Assembly (NCBI RefSeq): GCF_000305935.1
Contig: NC_018870.1
Location: 823,942 to 887,941, forward strand
Origin: Thermacetogenium phaeum DSM 12270
Lineage (GTDB): Bacteria > Bacillota > DSM-12270 > Thermacetogeniales > Thermacetogeniaceae
DNA length: 64,000 nucleotides
Direction of reading: 5' to 3'
In this document: positions 7,922 to 16,659 of the stretch, one piece after another
How the letters are laid out: every line of letters starts with the position of its first letter
Position numbering within the stretch: the first letter of the stretch is position 1
The notes under the pieces: model-generated
Told to the model about the DNA's origin: nothing
The model's database searches: none
What the model saw: only the letters and a program-made list of their open reading frames with translations
Translations under genes and position numbers: made by a program

Positions 7922-8839
7922 ATGCCGGTTGCAGATAAGAAAGTGTTGGTGGCTATAGAGGGCAAGGAGCTGCAGCTTTCAAACCTGGACAAGGTTCTTT
8001 ACCCGGCCGGGGGGTTTACCAAAGCCCAGGTGATCGATTATTACACAAAAATATCTCCGGCGCTGCTGCCTCATCTCCGCGGGCGGCCGGTGACCTTTAA
8101 GCGTTATCCCGATGGCGTCCGGGGGGAATCTTTCTACCAGAAGGAGTGCCCCGCGCGCCGTCCGCAGTGGCTGAGGACGGCGCCGCTTCGCATCAGAGGG
8201 GGGCGAGAGATCAACTACTGTCTTCTGGAGGATCTGCCTTCACTGATCTGGGCGGCCAATCTGGCCGCCCTTGAACTACACACCTCGCTTTCACTTGCCG
8301 ATGATCCCCTGTCCCCTAACTTTTTGGCTTTTGACCTGGACCCCGGTCCTCCTGCAGGCATCATCGAGTGTTGCCGGGTAGCTCTGATTTTGAGCAGGCT
8401 TCTCCGCCGCTTCCATCTCGAAGGCTTTCCCAAGACTTCCGGTTCCAAGGGACTGCAGGTTTATGTGCCCTTGAATACTCCTGTGAGTTACGAGCGAACA
8501 AAGGGATTCGCCAGAGCCTGTGCTGAGGCTTTGGAGATACAGCTACCGGAGTTAGTGGTTTCCCGGATGAGAAAAGACCTGCGCACAGGGAAGGTCTTTA
8601 TCGATTGGAGCCAAAACGACCCTCACAAGACGACGATCTCCGTTTATTCTTTGCGTGCAAGGGAGCGCCCGACGGTTTCCACCCCGGTGAGCTGGTCGGA
8701 GGTGGAAGCAGCAGTTAAAAGGGATGACCCCGAGCTGCTGTTTTTTGAGGCAGAGGAGGCCATTGAGCGGTTTGCAAAATGGGGGGATCTCTTTGGTCCG
8801 GTAGTGGAGAAGCAGCAGGTTTTGCCTTGTTTTCAGTGA
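7922..8839 (+). CDS. Stand-alone LigD-type primase-polymerase (AEP family)
   Basis: This 305-residue protein is the polymerase domain of LigD without ligase or nuclease domains. In bacterial non-homologous end joining such enzymes add nucleotides, often ribonucleotides, at broken ends together with Ku and a ligase. Visible motifs: the LSNLDKVLYPA start, the metal-binding FDLDPG near residue 139, and the nucleotide-binding SGSKGLQVYVP near 176. The ATG has AAGGGCGGAG upstream. No ku or ligase gene lies in the window. A gene for an EEP-fold enzyme follows about 130 bases downstream on the same strand, so a joint DNA-repair role is possible but unproven. Confidence 0.9.
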   Translation: MPVADKKVLVAIEGKELQLSNLDKVLYPAGGFTKAQVIDYYTKISPALLPHLRGRPVTFKRYPDGVRGESFYQKECPARRPQWLRTAPLRIRGGREINYCLLEDLPSLIWAANLAALELHTSLSLADDPLSPNFLAFDLDPGPPAGIIECCRVALILSRLLRRFHLEGFPKTSGSKGLQVYVPLNTPVSYERTKGFARACAEALEIQLPELVVSRMRKDLRTGKVFIDWSQNDPHKTTISVYSLRARERPTVSTPVSWSEVEAAVKRDDPELLFFEAEEAIERFAKWGDLFGPVVEKQQVLPCFQ

Positions 8840-8972
8840 GATCAAAACCCTGCTGCACCCTTGCTCCTCCGAGAATTCGTCGAGCAGCGGCCGGCCTGAG
8901 GTGTTATTATCGCAGAGTCAAAGTGCTGTTGCGGCGTATAATGGGATTAGGAACGGAGAGGGTGGCATCAAA

Positions 8973-9725
8973 ATGGCTGGATTGCGTGTGGGTACCTGGA
9001 ATATCAAAGGCGGCAGGGGAGCCCGGGGACTTCCTGTGTTGTTCAGAAGGACAAAATACCTCAATCGGATTGCGGAGATAATTAAGACCCTCGAACTCAA
9101 GGTGGTAGCCCTCCAGGAGGTGGATGTGAGTACCCTCCGCTGCGGGTTTTTGCACCAACCCGGTTACCTTGTGGAAAGGCTTTCCCGTCTTACGGGTGAT
9201 GACTGGACCTACCTGTTCGCCAAAACTTTAACCGTTCAGGGGGGAGCTTACGGCAACGCCATCATATCTGCTTTTCCTTTCGATGAGGTCGTCCGGGTGC
9301 CGTTGGATGTCCCCGGCCAGAGGGTTGAAAAGCGCCTTTTTCTTTTTGCCCGCCTCTTAATTCCCGGAGGGCCGCCCTGCGGCATCGGCTGTTTTCACCT
9401 GTCGGTCGAAGGGGACGGCTTGCGTTTGCAGCAAGTAAAAAGAATTAAAGCTGCACTGTCGGGGCTTTCCCCTCCTCCGCCGTTAATCCTGGGAGGTGAT
9501 CTCAACGGGGAAAGGAGCAGTGCAGCTTACCAGGAGATGCTGGCAGGAGCATTCCCTCTGTGTGACTTGGGGCCCTCATCCGGGTATTCTTTTACCGACC
9601 GCTCCGGCTACAGGGCTCGTATTGACTTCCTCTACGGAAAAGGCGCATTGCCTCTTGCTTCGGGTATTGTCGACAGCGGTGGCGTTTCCGACCATGACCT
9701 GGTATGGGTGGAGTGTGAGGTCTAA
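8973..9725 (+). CDS. Endonuclease/exonuclease/phosphatase (EEP) fold protein
   Basis: This 250-residue protein carries the EEP-fold hallmarks in order: GTWNIKGG at the N-terminus (Asn), LQEVD (metal-binding Glu), GGDLNGE (catalytic Asp/Asn) and a terminal SDHDLVWV (Asp/His). Members hydrolyse phosphodiester bonds in DNA, RNA, inositol phosphates or nucleotidyl adducts, so the substrate cannot be assigned. The ATG at 8973 is preferred because GGAGAGGGTGG lies just upstream; an in-frame start at 8901 has no comparable site. No signal peptide is seen. It converges with the LysM gene, whose end overlaps its last four bases. Confidence 0.85.
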   Translation: MAGLRVGTWNIKGGRGARGLPVLFRRTKYLNRIAEIIKTLELKVVALQEVDVSTLRCGFLHQPGYLVERLSRLTGDDWTYLFAKTLTVQGGAYGNAIISAFPFDEVVRVPLDVPGQRVEKRLFLFARLLIPGGPPCGIGCFHLSVEGDGLRLQQVKRIKAALSGLSPPPPLILGGDLNGERSSAAYQEMLAGAFPLCDLGPSSGYSFTDRSGYRARIDFLYGKGALPLASGIVDSGGVSDHDLVWVECEV

Positions 9726-10243
9726 TCGTTCCTGGCCGGAACGCAAATTCGCTCTCCTACGATTAAATTTTTAGGATCAAGTGAGGGATTTTCTTTGAGG
9801 ATCCTTTGGACGCTGGTATGGAATTTGCGGGCGATCGCTTCCAGGGTGTCCCCCTGTTTGATTGTGTAGGGAACGGTCCCCCGGGGGCAGCGCCTTTCGG
9901 GAATGCAGATTTTTTGCCCGACGATTAGATTTCTGGGGTCGATGCCCGGATTGACGTCGATAATGGACTTAACGGTAGTGCCGAAGCGCTTAGCCAGTTC
10001 AGAGAGTGTGTCCCCAGGCTGAATTGTATAAAAGAATCCGGGGCATTCGGGTTTAGGAGGTGCCGGTGCGGGGATGCACACCACCTGGCCGATCTGCAGG
10101 TTGTTCGGGTCAACTCCTGGGTTGGCGGCCAGAATGGCGTCCAGGCTCACCCCGAAGCGTTGCGCCAGGAGGAAAAAGGTATCGCCCGCCCGGATTGTGT
10201 ACAGTGTGCCGGGACAGGATGGCTTTGACATGGTGTCATTCAC
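9722..10243 (-). CDS. Triple LysM-domain protein
   Basis: The 173 residues are three LysM repeats separated by short Pro/Cys-containing linkers; each has the YTI-GDT start, an NP-D-NL-G segment and an ICVP/ICIP end. LysM binds N-acetylglucosamine-containing polymers such as peptidoglycan, spore cortex or chitin. There is no signal peptide and no catalytic domain, which is typical of small spore-coat or cell-wall associated LysM proteins of clostridia. The ATG has GGAGGGAG seven bases upstream. It is transcribed divergently from the lipoprotein candidate at 10460. Confidence 0.93.
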   Translation of the reverse strand: MNDTMSKPSCPGTLYTIRAGDTFFLLAQRFGVSLDAILAANPGVDPNNLQIGQVVCIPAPAPPKPECPGFFYTIQPGDTLSELAKRFGTTVKSIIDVNPGIDPRNLIVGQKICIPERRCPRGTVPYTIKQGDTLEAIARKFHTSVQRILKENPSLDPKNLIVGERICVPARND

Positions 10244-10459
10244 TCCCTCCGTTTAAGATTTTTCAATTTATGTTATGTCTGGAAGAGATTTTGTGCTCCC
10301 CTTTCCCTGCTAACATAATCTGGATTGCTCGCAGGAACCCTTCCCCAGAAGGGCCGCTTGTGGCGAAGAGGTAGCGGGCATTGAGGAGGAGCTTGAAGCC
10401 AGATGCTCCTGTATGATTCTTATCCTCTTGCCTATACTAATTCCGGAGGTGTTTCCCGG

Positions 10460-11278
10460 ATGGGTATGAGACGCCTGGGGTTGATTTTGGCAGTCGTGAT
10501 GCTCATCGCTTCGATAGGATCCGGCGTGTTCGGCTGCAGGAGCCCGCAATCCAAACCCCTGCCCGATCGGTCTCAAGAAGAGAAGGAACCGCCGCCCCGG
10601 GAACTGCAGCAGCTTCAGACGAGTCTCGAGCAGCTCTACGAAGAGCTCAAGCCGAAACCGGCGGCTCTGGCCGACGAAAAGCAGGCTAAGGCGGAAGGGG
10701 AGGAGATGGGTGAAGGAGGGCAAAGGATGGAACGGCCGGAAACTGCAGGGGGGATCGATTGGAGCAGACTTCATCGGCAGGTGGAGAGGATACACATGCA
10801 GTGGAGTGGACTGGAGCATAAGGTGATCCAGTCCGGAGCCAGACCGGAAGATGTTGCTGGGATAGAGCGGGAACTCAACGATCTGCCGGCCAGGGTATCG
10901 GTTGAGGACCGTTCGGGATTGCGTTTGGAAGCTAACAATGCCGCCGGCTATCTGCCCGATTTTTTGGAACTGTATGCCGTGAGGGTTCCTGCAGACCTGC
11001 TGCGCTTGCGCTACCTAGCGCGGGATGTGGTCAACCGGGTGGATGGCGGTGACTGGGCAGGGGCCGACCAGGACATGGTTAAGATGCGGGAACTGTGGTC
11101 ACGGGCTCTGTTGCAGCTGAAGGATACCCCGCGCACCCTGACGGAGAGTGTGCACTTCGACATCGGCGACCTGGAGGAGGCCGTTAATAAAAGGGACCGG
11201 GATCTGGTGTTGATTAAAGAGGAGATTTTCGAAAAAAATCTGGACAGCCTGGTCAGAAGGCTGGAGGCAGAGATTTGA
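10460..11278 (+). CDS. Putative lipoprotein of unknown function
   Basis: A 272-residue protein with a basic start (MGMRRLG), a hydrophobic segment and a lipobox-like GVFGC ending near residue 29, so it may be a lipid-anchored exported protein; Phe at -2 is not canonical. A Pro/Glu/Lys-rich linker follows, then a mostly helical, charged C-terminal half. I do not recognise a domain family. The ATG at 10460 places the signal correctly and has GGAGG 11 bases upstream; an upstream in-frame ATG at 10403 has GAGGAGGAG but would bury the signal. Confidence 0.7.
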   Translation: MGMRRLGLILAVVMLIASIGSGVFGCRSPQSKPLPDRSQEEKEPPPRELQQLQTSLEQLYEELKPKPAALADEKQAKAEGEEMGEGGQRMERPETAGGIDWSRLHRQVERIHMQWSGLEHKVIQSGARPEDVAGIERELNDLPARVSVEDRSGLRLEANNAAGYLPDFLELYAVRVPADLLRLRYLARDVVNRVDGGDWAGADQDMVKMRELWSRALLQLKDTPRTLTESVHFDIGDLEEAVNKRDRDLVLIKEEIFEKNLDSLVRRLEAEI

Positions 11279-11437
11279 TGAGAGGTCTTCCGGTCGCTCT
11301 CACCCGGCCGGAGTTGCAGCTGAAATTGTTATAGACCGGGATTTGGGGGCGGCAGAGAGGCGGGCTGGATCGTGAATAAGATCGGTTCCGGTATTAGGGT
11401 AGGAATTAAACAGTAAACATCATGGTGAGGTGTGGCG

Positions 11438-11956
11438 ATGCCTGGAAGAAGCTTAAGTGGGGCCAGTTTCTACGAATACAAACTGGATCAGGTTATGAGG
11501 CGGCTTGCTGTCGACTCTTACAACTACAACTGGGACCGCTGGGGCTGTTATGTGGATTTTATCTACCGGGGAGAAAGATACTGCTTTGAACACAGCGTCA
11601 AGAAGGCAAAGGAGCGGGGCATTGAGCTGAGGAGCGGTTCGGAGGCCTTTATTCAGCTTGTACTGACCTTTGAAGACCTGGCACGCATCCTGGAGCGGGG
11701 AGTTTACGGGCTGGATAAATGGGTCCAGGGCATGAGGCACCAGTCTTCTTCGGCAGAAGGAGAGGTGCCTGGTTATTTCAAGGTGCTGGGTTTTGAGGAA
11801 ATACCCTCCGGCCCCGAGGAGGTACAGCGGCGCTATCAGGTCATGATGGAAAGGCTGCCAGCCGAAGGGACGGGGAATGATGACCTGCAGAGGCTGAAGG
11901 AAGCTGCAGATCAGGCTCTTCGTTACTTCCAGGAAACGCAGCCCAACCTGCACTAG
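11438..11956 (+). CDS. Hypothetical protein with a J-domain-like C-terminus
   Basis: This 172-residue protein is not one I can name. Its C-terminal part (from YFKVLGFEEIPSGPEEVQRR) resembles the helix pattern of DnaJ-type J domains, a leucine/glycine entry followed by a basic helix and an LKEAADQALRYF helix, but the HPD motif needed to stimulate DnaK is absent. The N-terminal part is Tyr/Trp-rich with two cysteines. ATG at 11438 is chosen because GGTGAGG lies seven bases before it; a GTG at 11432 is too close. It converges with the LCP gene. Confidence 0.65.
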   Translation: MPGRSLSGASFYEYKLDQVMRRLAVDSYNYNWDRWGCYVDFIYRGERYCFEHSVKKAKERGIELRSGSEAFIQLVLTFEDLARILERGVYGLDKWVQGMRHQSSSAEGEVPGYFKVLGFEEIPSGPEEVQRRYQVMMERLPAEGTGNDDLQRLKEAADQALRYFQETQPNLH

Positions 11957-11965
11957 TTGATACTT

Positions 11966-13150
11966 CTAACCTTTTGGGGCGGTGTTTGTTCCATGTTCAC
12001 CAGCCGGTGGTGGGGTTTCTTCTTCCGGAGGTGTTTCGCTACCGTCTCCCGGCTCTGTTTCCGGATCAGGAGGGGTCTCCGTTTCAGGCGGCGACTCCCC
12101 TTTGTCACCAGGCTCCTCCTGTAAATCCGGAAGGTCAATCGCCTCCGCAGGGGGTTCCTCTTCTTTCTCTTCTTCTGGATTTTGGGCAACAACCGGCGGC
12201 GCAGGAGTTTTGTCAACAGGAATTTGTTGCCTTTCTTCATAGGGCGGTTCCAGAACGACGTTTGTCGTGGTTATACCGTAGGTGAAGAGATTATAAGCCA
12301 CCTGACGGGCATGCTCCGGCTCCACCCCCCAGTAGCTGACACCGTTCAGATCGAGAAAGTAGCCGGGGAGCGTCTGGGTGACCACGGCTACGTTTTTCAG
12401 GTTGCTTCCTGCCCTGGCCAGGATCAGGAGCTCCTGAAGGTCGAGATTTGTTTCCACATTTTTGTACAGCTGCGGTACCAGCCAGGGGAGTTTCAGCAGG
12501 GTGGCAGGCTTTTTCGCCTGCTCGATCAAGGACTTCATCAAGGCGAGCTGCTGTCCGCTGCGGTCGATGTCCCCCAGGGCCTCATTGCGGAACCGGGCGA
12601 AGGCCAGTGCCTGCCTGCCGTTCAGCTTTTGTCTGCCCTTTTTGAGGTCGATGATGTATTCTTCTCCGTCGCCGGAGTCATGATTCATGTCTCTGGGAAC
12701 GTCCACCGTCACCCCACCGAGGATGTCGACGATTTTGATAAAACCCTCCCAGCGCACCAGAACGTATTTATCGACGTCAACGCCGATCAGATCTGATACT
12801 ACTGCTGCAGTCAGTTCGGGGCCGCCATAACGGGCGGCGGAGTTAATTTTCTGTGTTCCTTTGCCGGGAATCTCCACCCGCGTGTCTCTGGGTATGGAGA
12901 GGATGGCTATCCTCTCCGGGCTTACCTGGGCAACCATGATGGTATCCGTATTGCCGACCTTTTCCCCAGGCCTGGCGTCGCTTCCGAGCAGGAGCACGTT
13001 GAACTTCTTAAGGGATGCGGTGTTCTCGTCCTTTTGGTGTTCCGAGGTATCGGGGCGGGGAAACACTCCCGCCAGAAAGAGCCCGGCAGTAAAGAGCAAA
13101 CACGCGAGAATGCAGGCACAGGCGGTGATCAATCCTCCGGTCCTTTTCAT
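11966..13150 (-). CDS. LytR-CpsA-Psr (LCP) family cell-wall ligase
   Basis: LCP proteins attach teichoic-acid-like or polysaccharide polymers from lipid carriers to peptidoglycan outside the cell. The protein has one N-terminal membrane anchor (about residues 7-30) and the LCP core (50-200) with LLLGSDARPGE, the NTDTIMVA strand, IPRDTRVE and the arginine-rich LAFARFRNEALGDIDRSGQQ. Unusually, the last 90 residues are a Pro/Glu/Thr-rich, strongly acidic tail of low complexity that probably lies in the wall. ATG is at 13150; a TTG one codon earlier is also possible. The nearby sugar dehydrogenase and glycosyltransferase fit a surface-polymer role. Confidence 0.92.
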   Translation of the reverse strand: MKRTGGLITACACILACLLFTAGLFLAGVFPRPDTSEHQKDENTASLKKFNVLLLGSDARPGEKVGNTDTIMVAQVSPERIAILSIPRDTRVEIPGKGTQKINSAARYGGPELTAAVVSDLIGVDVDKYVLVRWEGFIKIVDILGGVTVDVPRDMNHDSGDGEEYIIDLKKGRQKLNGRQALAFARFRNEALGDIDRSGQQLALMKSLIEQAKKPATLLKLPWLVPQLYKNVETNLDLQELLILARAGSNLKNVAVVTQTLPGYFLDLNGVSYWGVEPEHARQVAYNLFTYGITTTNVVLEPPYEERQQIPVDKTPAPPVVAQNPEEEKEEEPPAEAIDLPDLQEEPGDKGESPPETETPPDPETEPGDGSETPPEEETPPPAGEHGTNTAPKG

Positions 13151-13378
13151 CAAGAGCCATCTCCCTTATCAGAGGGTAACCGGTAAAGCCTCTGTCCTTT
13201 TTTATTATACCAAAAAGATGTGATGGGAAGAATTGCGGTTATTTGTCGGCTGCGACCGGAGATAAGGCTAAAAAATTGCCGGCGCAGGTGATACCGAAGG
13301 GGGTGGTAGCAGGGTCTGAAAAAAGGGGGGGCCGCCGGCATTCCTTGGCCTTCGGAGGAGAAGCCGGGAGTCGGGATT

Positions 13379-13570
13379 TTATGGAGATTCTTTGATGGCA
13401 TCGACGGGGCAGCTTTCTACAGCTTCTTTGGCGCAATCCTCGAGATCCTCAGGGACTTCCTCTTCGATCGCCTTGGCTTTCCCGTCCTCGTCCCAATCGT
13501 AGATCTCCGGGCAGAGATCGATGCAGGTTCCGCAGCTGATGCAGAGGTCGGGGTCGACAAAAACCTCCAT
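13379..13570 (-). CDS. Single-cluster [4Fe-4S] ferredoxin
   Basis: A 63-residue ferredoxin in which CISCGTCIDLCP supplies three cluster ligands and the later CPVDAI the fourth; the second motif has lost its extra cysteines (CAKEAVESC), so one [4Fe-4S] cluster is expected. Size and layout resemble the one-cluster ferredoxins of Moorella and Desulfovibrio. It is a soluble low-potential electron carrier that could serve the AOR and HydB-like modules in the window. ATG at 13570 is preferred because AGGAGGT lies upstream; the longer frame would add an unlikely extension. Confidence 0.92.
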   Translation of the reverse strand: MEVFVDPDLCISCGTCIDLCPEIYDWDEDGKAKAIEEEVPEDLEDCAKEAVESCPVDAIKESP

Positions 13571-13758
13571 GAGCGCTTTATACCTCCTTTCCCCAGGTTG
13601 GGCGTTATTCTTGTTTCCTGTTCTTATTATGTTTTTATTTTGAAAAAATAAACCCGGCGGAAAGGGCGGCAATTTTGAAAAAACTTAACTGGATAGCCCC
13701 TCTTTTTCGGGCCGATAATAAGAACACAGGCTCAAGCTGACGCAAGGGAGGTGAGAGA

Positions 13759-13905
13759 GTGCCCAGAGTGCGCTGTGGCTGCAGCAGATGCGAGTTTAAT
13801 AATAACAATGAGTGTCAGGCCGATGATGTCGAATTCAAAAGCAGTAGGGATGATGATGGCACCGGTGTTTCCTGCAATACTTTTCGTGCTCGGAGGAATG
13901 TCTAA
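13759..13905 (+). CDS. Small DUF1540-type cysteine protein
   Basis: This 48-residue frame starts at GTG with GGGAGGTGA seven bases upstream. The sequence has the DUF1540 spacing: VRCGCSRCEF, NECQADDVEF, then a late VSCNTF, giving five or six cysteines that could bind metal. DUF1540 proteins are short, common in clostridia and of unknown function. It is transcribed alone and runs into the symmetric hairpin at 13911-13948. The match is by motif recognition only. Confidence 0.8.
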   Translation: MPRVRCGCSRCEFNNNNECQADDVEFKSSRDDDGTGVSCNTFRARRNV

Positions 13906-13910
13906 TCAGC

Positions 13911-13948
13911 AAAAAAGGACTTTCCCGGTTGGCGGAAAGTCCTTTTCC
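13911..13948. terminator. Bidirectional terminator
   Basis: GGACTTTCC (13917-13925) and GGAAAGTCC (13934-13942) form a 9-bp perfect stem with an A-run on the left and a T-run on the right. It can end both the DUF1540 gene on the plus strand and the sugar dehydrogenase gene on the minus strand. Confidence 0.9.
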
Positions 13949-13960
13949 ATCTTCTGTTGT

Positions 13961-15265
13961 TTAAAGGGTTTCCAGCCGAAAACCGGCAGCTTTTGCCTGC
14001 CTCCTGTTGTAGACATTCCTGGTGTCGACGATAAAAGGGTCTTCTTTCATCAGTTTGCGGAACTCGGTGAGTTTCTCGTAGTCGATGTTCTTCTGCCTGG
14101 CCAGTACGGCGATGCCGTTGGCTCCGCGCAGGGCGTCTTCCAGAGAGTTTACCTTAAAAGGATACTGGTGCGGAACTGCAGGGTCGTAGGCGGCAACGGT
14201 GACACCGGCGGATTCTAGAAATTGGATTACTTTCAGTGCTGGGCTTAAGCGATCATCGTTGGAATAGTCCTTCATGGCAATCCCCAAAACGGCGACCTTG
14301 GCCCGAGACGGAGGGACGGGCAGATTCTTAAGAATCAGGCCGGCAATTCGCCGGGGGGTTTCATCGTTTATCCGCCGCGCCACCGGAAGCAGGCGGAGGT
14401 TGAGGTTGGCCTCGAGGGCGCGGGGTAGGAGATAATAGAGGGCGTTCGGCAGACAGTATCCGCCTACACCGGGTCCTGGCTGCAACAGATTGACTCTCTT
14501 ATGGGTGTTGGCCAGCCTGATCACTTCGAAAATATCGATGCCGATAGCCTTGGTGAAAACGGCGAATTCATTGACCATGGCAATATCCACGTCTCTGGAG
14601 ATGTTTTCAAAAACTTTGGCCGTTTCCACAACTTCGTAACTGCTGGCTTCGTGAATTTCGGCCCTCGTGACGATGCTCAAAACTTCCCTAGCGCGTTTTA
14701 GGCTTTTTTCTCCCGCTCCGGCCACAAGTGTTGGCATGTTTTCGAACTCTTCGAAGGCGCGCCCTTCGGCGATGCGCTCAGATGCATAAGCGAGATAGAA
14801 GTCCCTTTCCGCCTGCAAGCCTGAGCTTTCCAGAATGGGTTGAAGGAGGCGACGGGTTGTGCCCGGGGTGACGGTGCTGCGGATGAGAACCAGCTGCCCG
14901 GGGCGCAGATAACTGGCGATGGTCTGAACGGCGGCTCGAATGTAGCTGTAGTCAGGTATGCCGTCAGTGACTGGCACTCCTACTGTGACGATTACGTCGG
15001 TTGAGGATTTAGTGGCCTGCTCCGGGTCGGTGGTTGCCCGGAATCTGCCTGCGGCCAGCTGCTCCTTTAAGATCTGCTGGATGGGGATCCCATCCTTTGC
15101 CTCCAGGTGGTAGGTGACCCCTTTATTTAAGTCCTGCACGAGCTGTTCATCGACATCTACACCGATCACCCGGCACCCTTTTAAGGCAAAGCTGAGGGCA
15201 AGCGGAAGTCCGATAAAACCGAGTCCGAAAATTGCCACCTGTCTTTCTGATTCCATGAGATTCAT
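13961..15265 (-). CDS. UDP-sugar dehydrogenase (UDP-GlcDH/UDP-ManNAcDH family)
   Basis: The 434-residue protein has the three-part layout of NAD-dependent nucleotide-sugar 6-dehydrogenases that make sugar acids for surface polysaccharides: a Rossmann start (IFGLGFIGLPLALSFA), a central domain, and a C-terminal UDP-sugar domain from about 310. The catalytic cysteine is in GPGVGGYCLPNALYYL; the usual motif is GGHCIPVDP, so several active-site positions differ and substrate assignment is open. A second in-frame ATG nine bases later has a better-spaced AAAGG. A glycosyltransferase gene lies 84 bases upstream on the same strand. Confidence 0.88.
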   Translation of the reverse strand: MNLMESERQVAIFGLGFIGLPLALSFALKGCRVIGVDVDEQLVQDLNKGVTYHLEAKDGIPIQQILKEQLAAGRFRATTDPEQATKSSTDVIVTVGVPVTDGIPDYSYIRAAVQTIASYLRPGQLVLIRSTVTPGTTRRLLQPILESSGLQAERDFYLAYASERIAEGRAFEEFENMPTLVAGAGEKSLKRAREVLSIVTRAEIHEASSYEVVETAKVFENISRDVDIAMVNEFAVFTKAIGIDIFEVIRLANTHKRVNLLQPGPGVGGYCLPNALYYLLPRALEANLNLRLLPVARRINDETPRRIAGLILKNLPVPPSRAKVAVLGIAMKDYSNDDRLSPALKVIQFLESAGVTVAAYDPAVPHQYPFKVNSLEDALRGANGIAVLARQKNIDYEKLTEFRKLMKEDPFIVDTRNVYNRRQAKAAGFRLETL

Positions 15266-15349
15266 CCTTTCCAGTTCTCCTTAATGTTTGTACTCCAAGA
15301 GATATTCTTCACAAGCGTACGGGTTCCTTTCGATCAGATCTGTTAACAA

Positions 15350-16510
15350 CTACAATTTCGGTGCTATTTTTTCCATGATCTCCGCAACCCTTTGCTCCCA
15401 GGAATTTTCTTGAGCCCTTTTTAAGCGCAGCTTCCGGCGTTCCGGAGTTTCCAAGGTCAGTGCCTGCTCGATTTTTTTGAGGAACTCGGCGGGGGTCCTG
15501 GCAATTTCTACTACATCGGCAAAGGGTTCTACTGCCGGAAGGGGGACAGAAACCACCGGCTTTCCAGAGGCCAGATATTCGTAGAACTTCAGCGGACTGA
15601 CCGTTGCCGTCAACCGGTTCAGCCGGAAGGCGTTCAGGCAGATGTCAAAACCCTTGAAATAAGAGGGCAGGACCTCTTTGTTCCTTCTGCCGAGCAGATG
15701 CACATTGGGGAGGGAGTGCAGCCTCTTGAGATCGACTCCTGGCCCCGCGGGGCCTACCAGAACGAAGGACCACCCCGGACGCGCTGCGGCCAGATCGGCT
15801 ATTAAGTCCAGGTCTATCCAGTCCTGAATTACGCCGACGAAGCCGATCACCGGATGGGGAAGCCCCTTCAGTTCCGGAGCCAGGGGTGTTGTTTCTAAAA
15901 CTGACTTCTGGAAGTGGTCGACATCCGCCGCGTTGGGTATCAGGTGAATTTCCCGGCAGAAGGGCTTTCTTTTTTCGTAGAGGCCCTCGGCCGTCGTAAA
16001 GACGATATCTGCCTTCTCAAGAAGGCTTTTCTCCATATCCCAGACGGTTTCCGGGCGGAAACCGCTGTATGCGGAGTGCTCGTCCACACAATCGTAGATC
16101 ACCAGCTTTTCTCCCAGCCTGCCGACGATGTCGGCGCTGTTGGGCAGGTAAGTCCAGAGCAGTGGCTCCCGGAAGTTCAGCCGGCGTGCCGCCCGGCGAA
16201 TGAAGGGGGCCAGCCAGGCCTGATTAAGCCTGTTTACCTGCCGGTAGATGTTACCAAAGGGGGCGATGACGGGAGGGGAGTACAGATAGATGTTTTCCCT
16301 CCACTGCCGCAGTCCTTTCCACCACAGGGGCCACTTTTTCCAGCAGGCCTTGTTTTTGAAAGGGGAGAGCAGAGAAATCGGGGGCTCTACGTAAAGGATG
16401 CGGTTGGAAAGGGGCAGCCGGGAGATGATCTGCTGCTTGCGCGTCCAGATGGGATCCCAGTCGACTGTGGAAAGGCAGATGATGTCCTGATTCTCTATTG
16501 CTGTTCTCAT
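15350..16510 (-). CDS. Glycosyltransferase, GT-B fold
   Basis: A 386-residue GT-B enzyme that should add a sugar to a surface glycan. The C-terminal half shows the nucleotide-sugar site: VIGFVGVIQDWIDLDLI, a central VLVGPAGPGVD strand, LPNVHLLGRR, and the SPLKFYEYLASGKPVVSV motif with the conserved Glu of the EX7E type. The N-terminus has IICLSTVDWDPIWTRKQQI, seen in glycosyltransferases of sporulating Firmicutes. No membrane helix is obvious. ATG with GGAG nine bases upstream. The adjacent sugar dehydrogenase gene suggests a shared polysaccharide pathway. Confidence 0.88.
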   Translation of the reverse strand: MRTAIENQDIICLSTVDWDPIWTRKQQIISRLPLSNRILYVEPPISLLSPFKNKACWKKWPLWWKGLRQWRENIYLYSPPVIAPFGNIYRQVNRLNQAWLAPFIRRAARRLNFREPLLWTYLPNSADIVGRLGEKLVIYDCVDEHSAYSGFRPETVWDMEKSLLEKADIVFTTAEGLYEKRKPFCREIHLIPNAADVDHFQKSVLETTPLAPELKGLPHPVIGFVGVIQDWIDLDLIADLAAARPGWSFVLVGPAGPGVDLKRLHSLPNVHLLGRRNKEVLPSYFKGFDICLNAFRLNRLTATVSPLKFYEYLASGKPVVSVPLPAVEPFADVVEIARTPAEFLKKIEQALTLETPERRKLRLKRAQENSWEQRVAEIMEKIAPKL

Positions 16511-16659
16511 TCTTCATCACTCCGGCAGTTATTGTATCATAATTTACCTGCTATTCTTCCGGCTCTCGATCGGACGGCAGCCTTTCGATTAGGCGAGCGC
16601 TGGAAGTATTTTCGGGGCAAAAGGGATTGATTTACGGAGCAAGCCGTTCTGCGAGAGTG

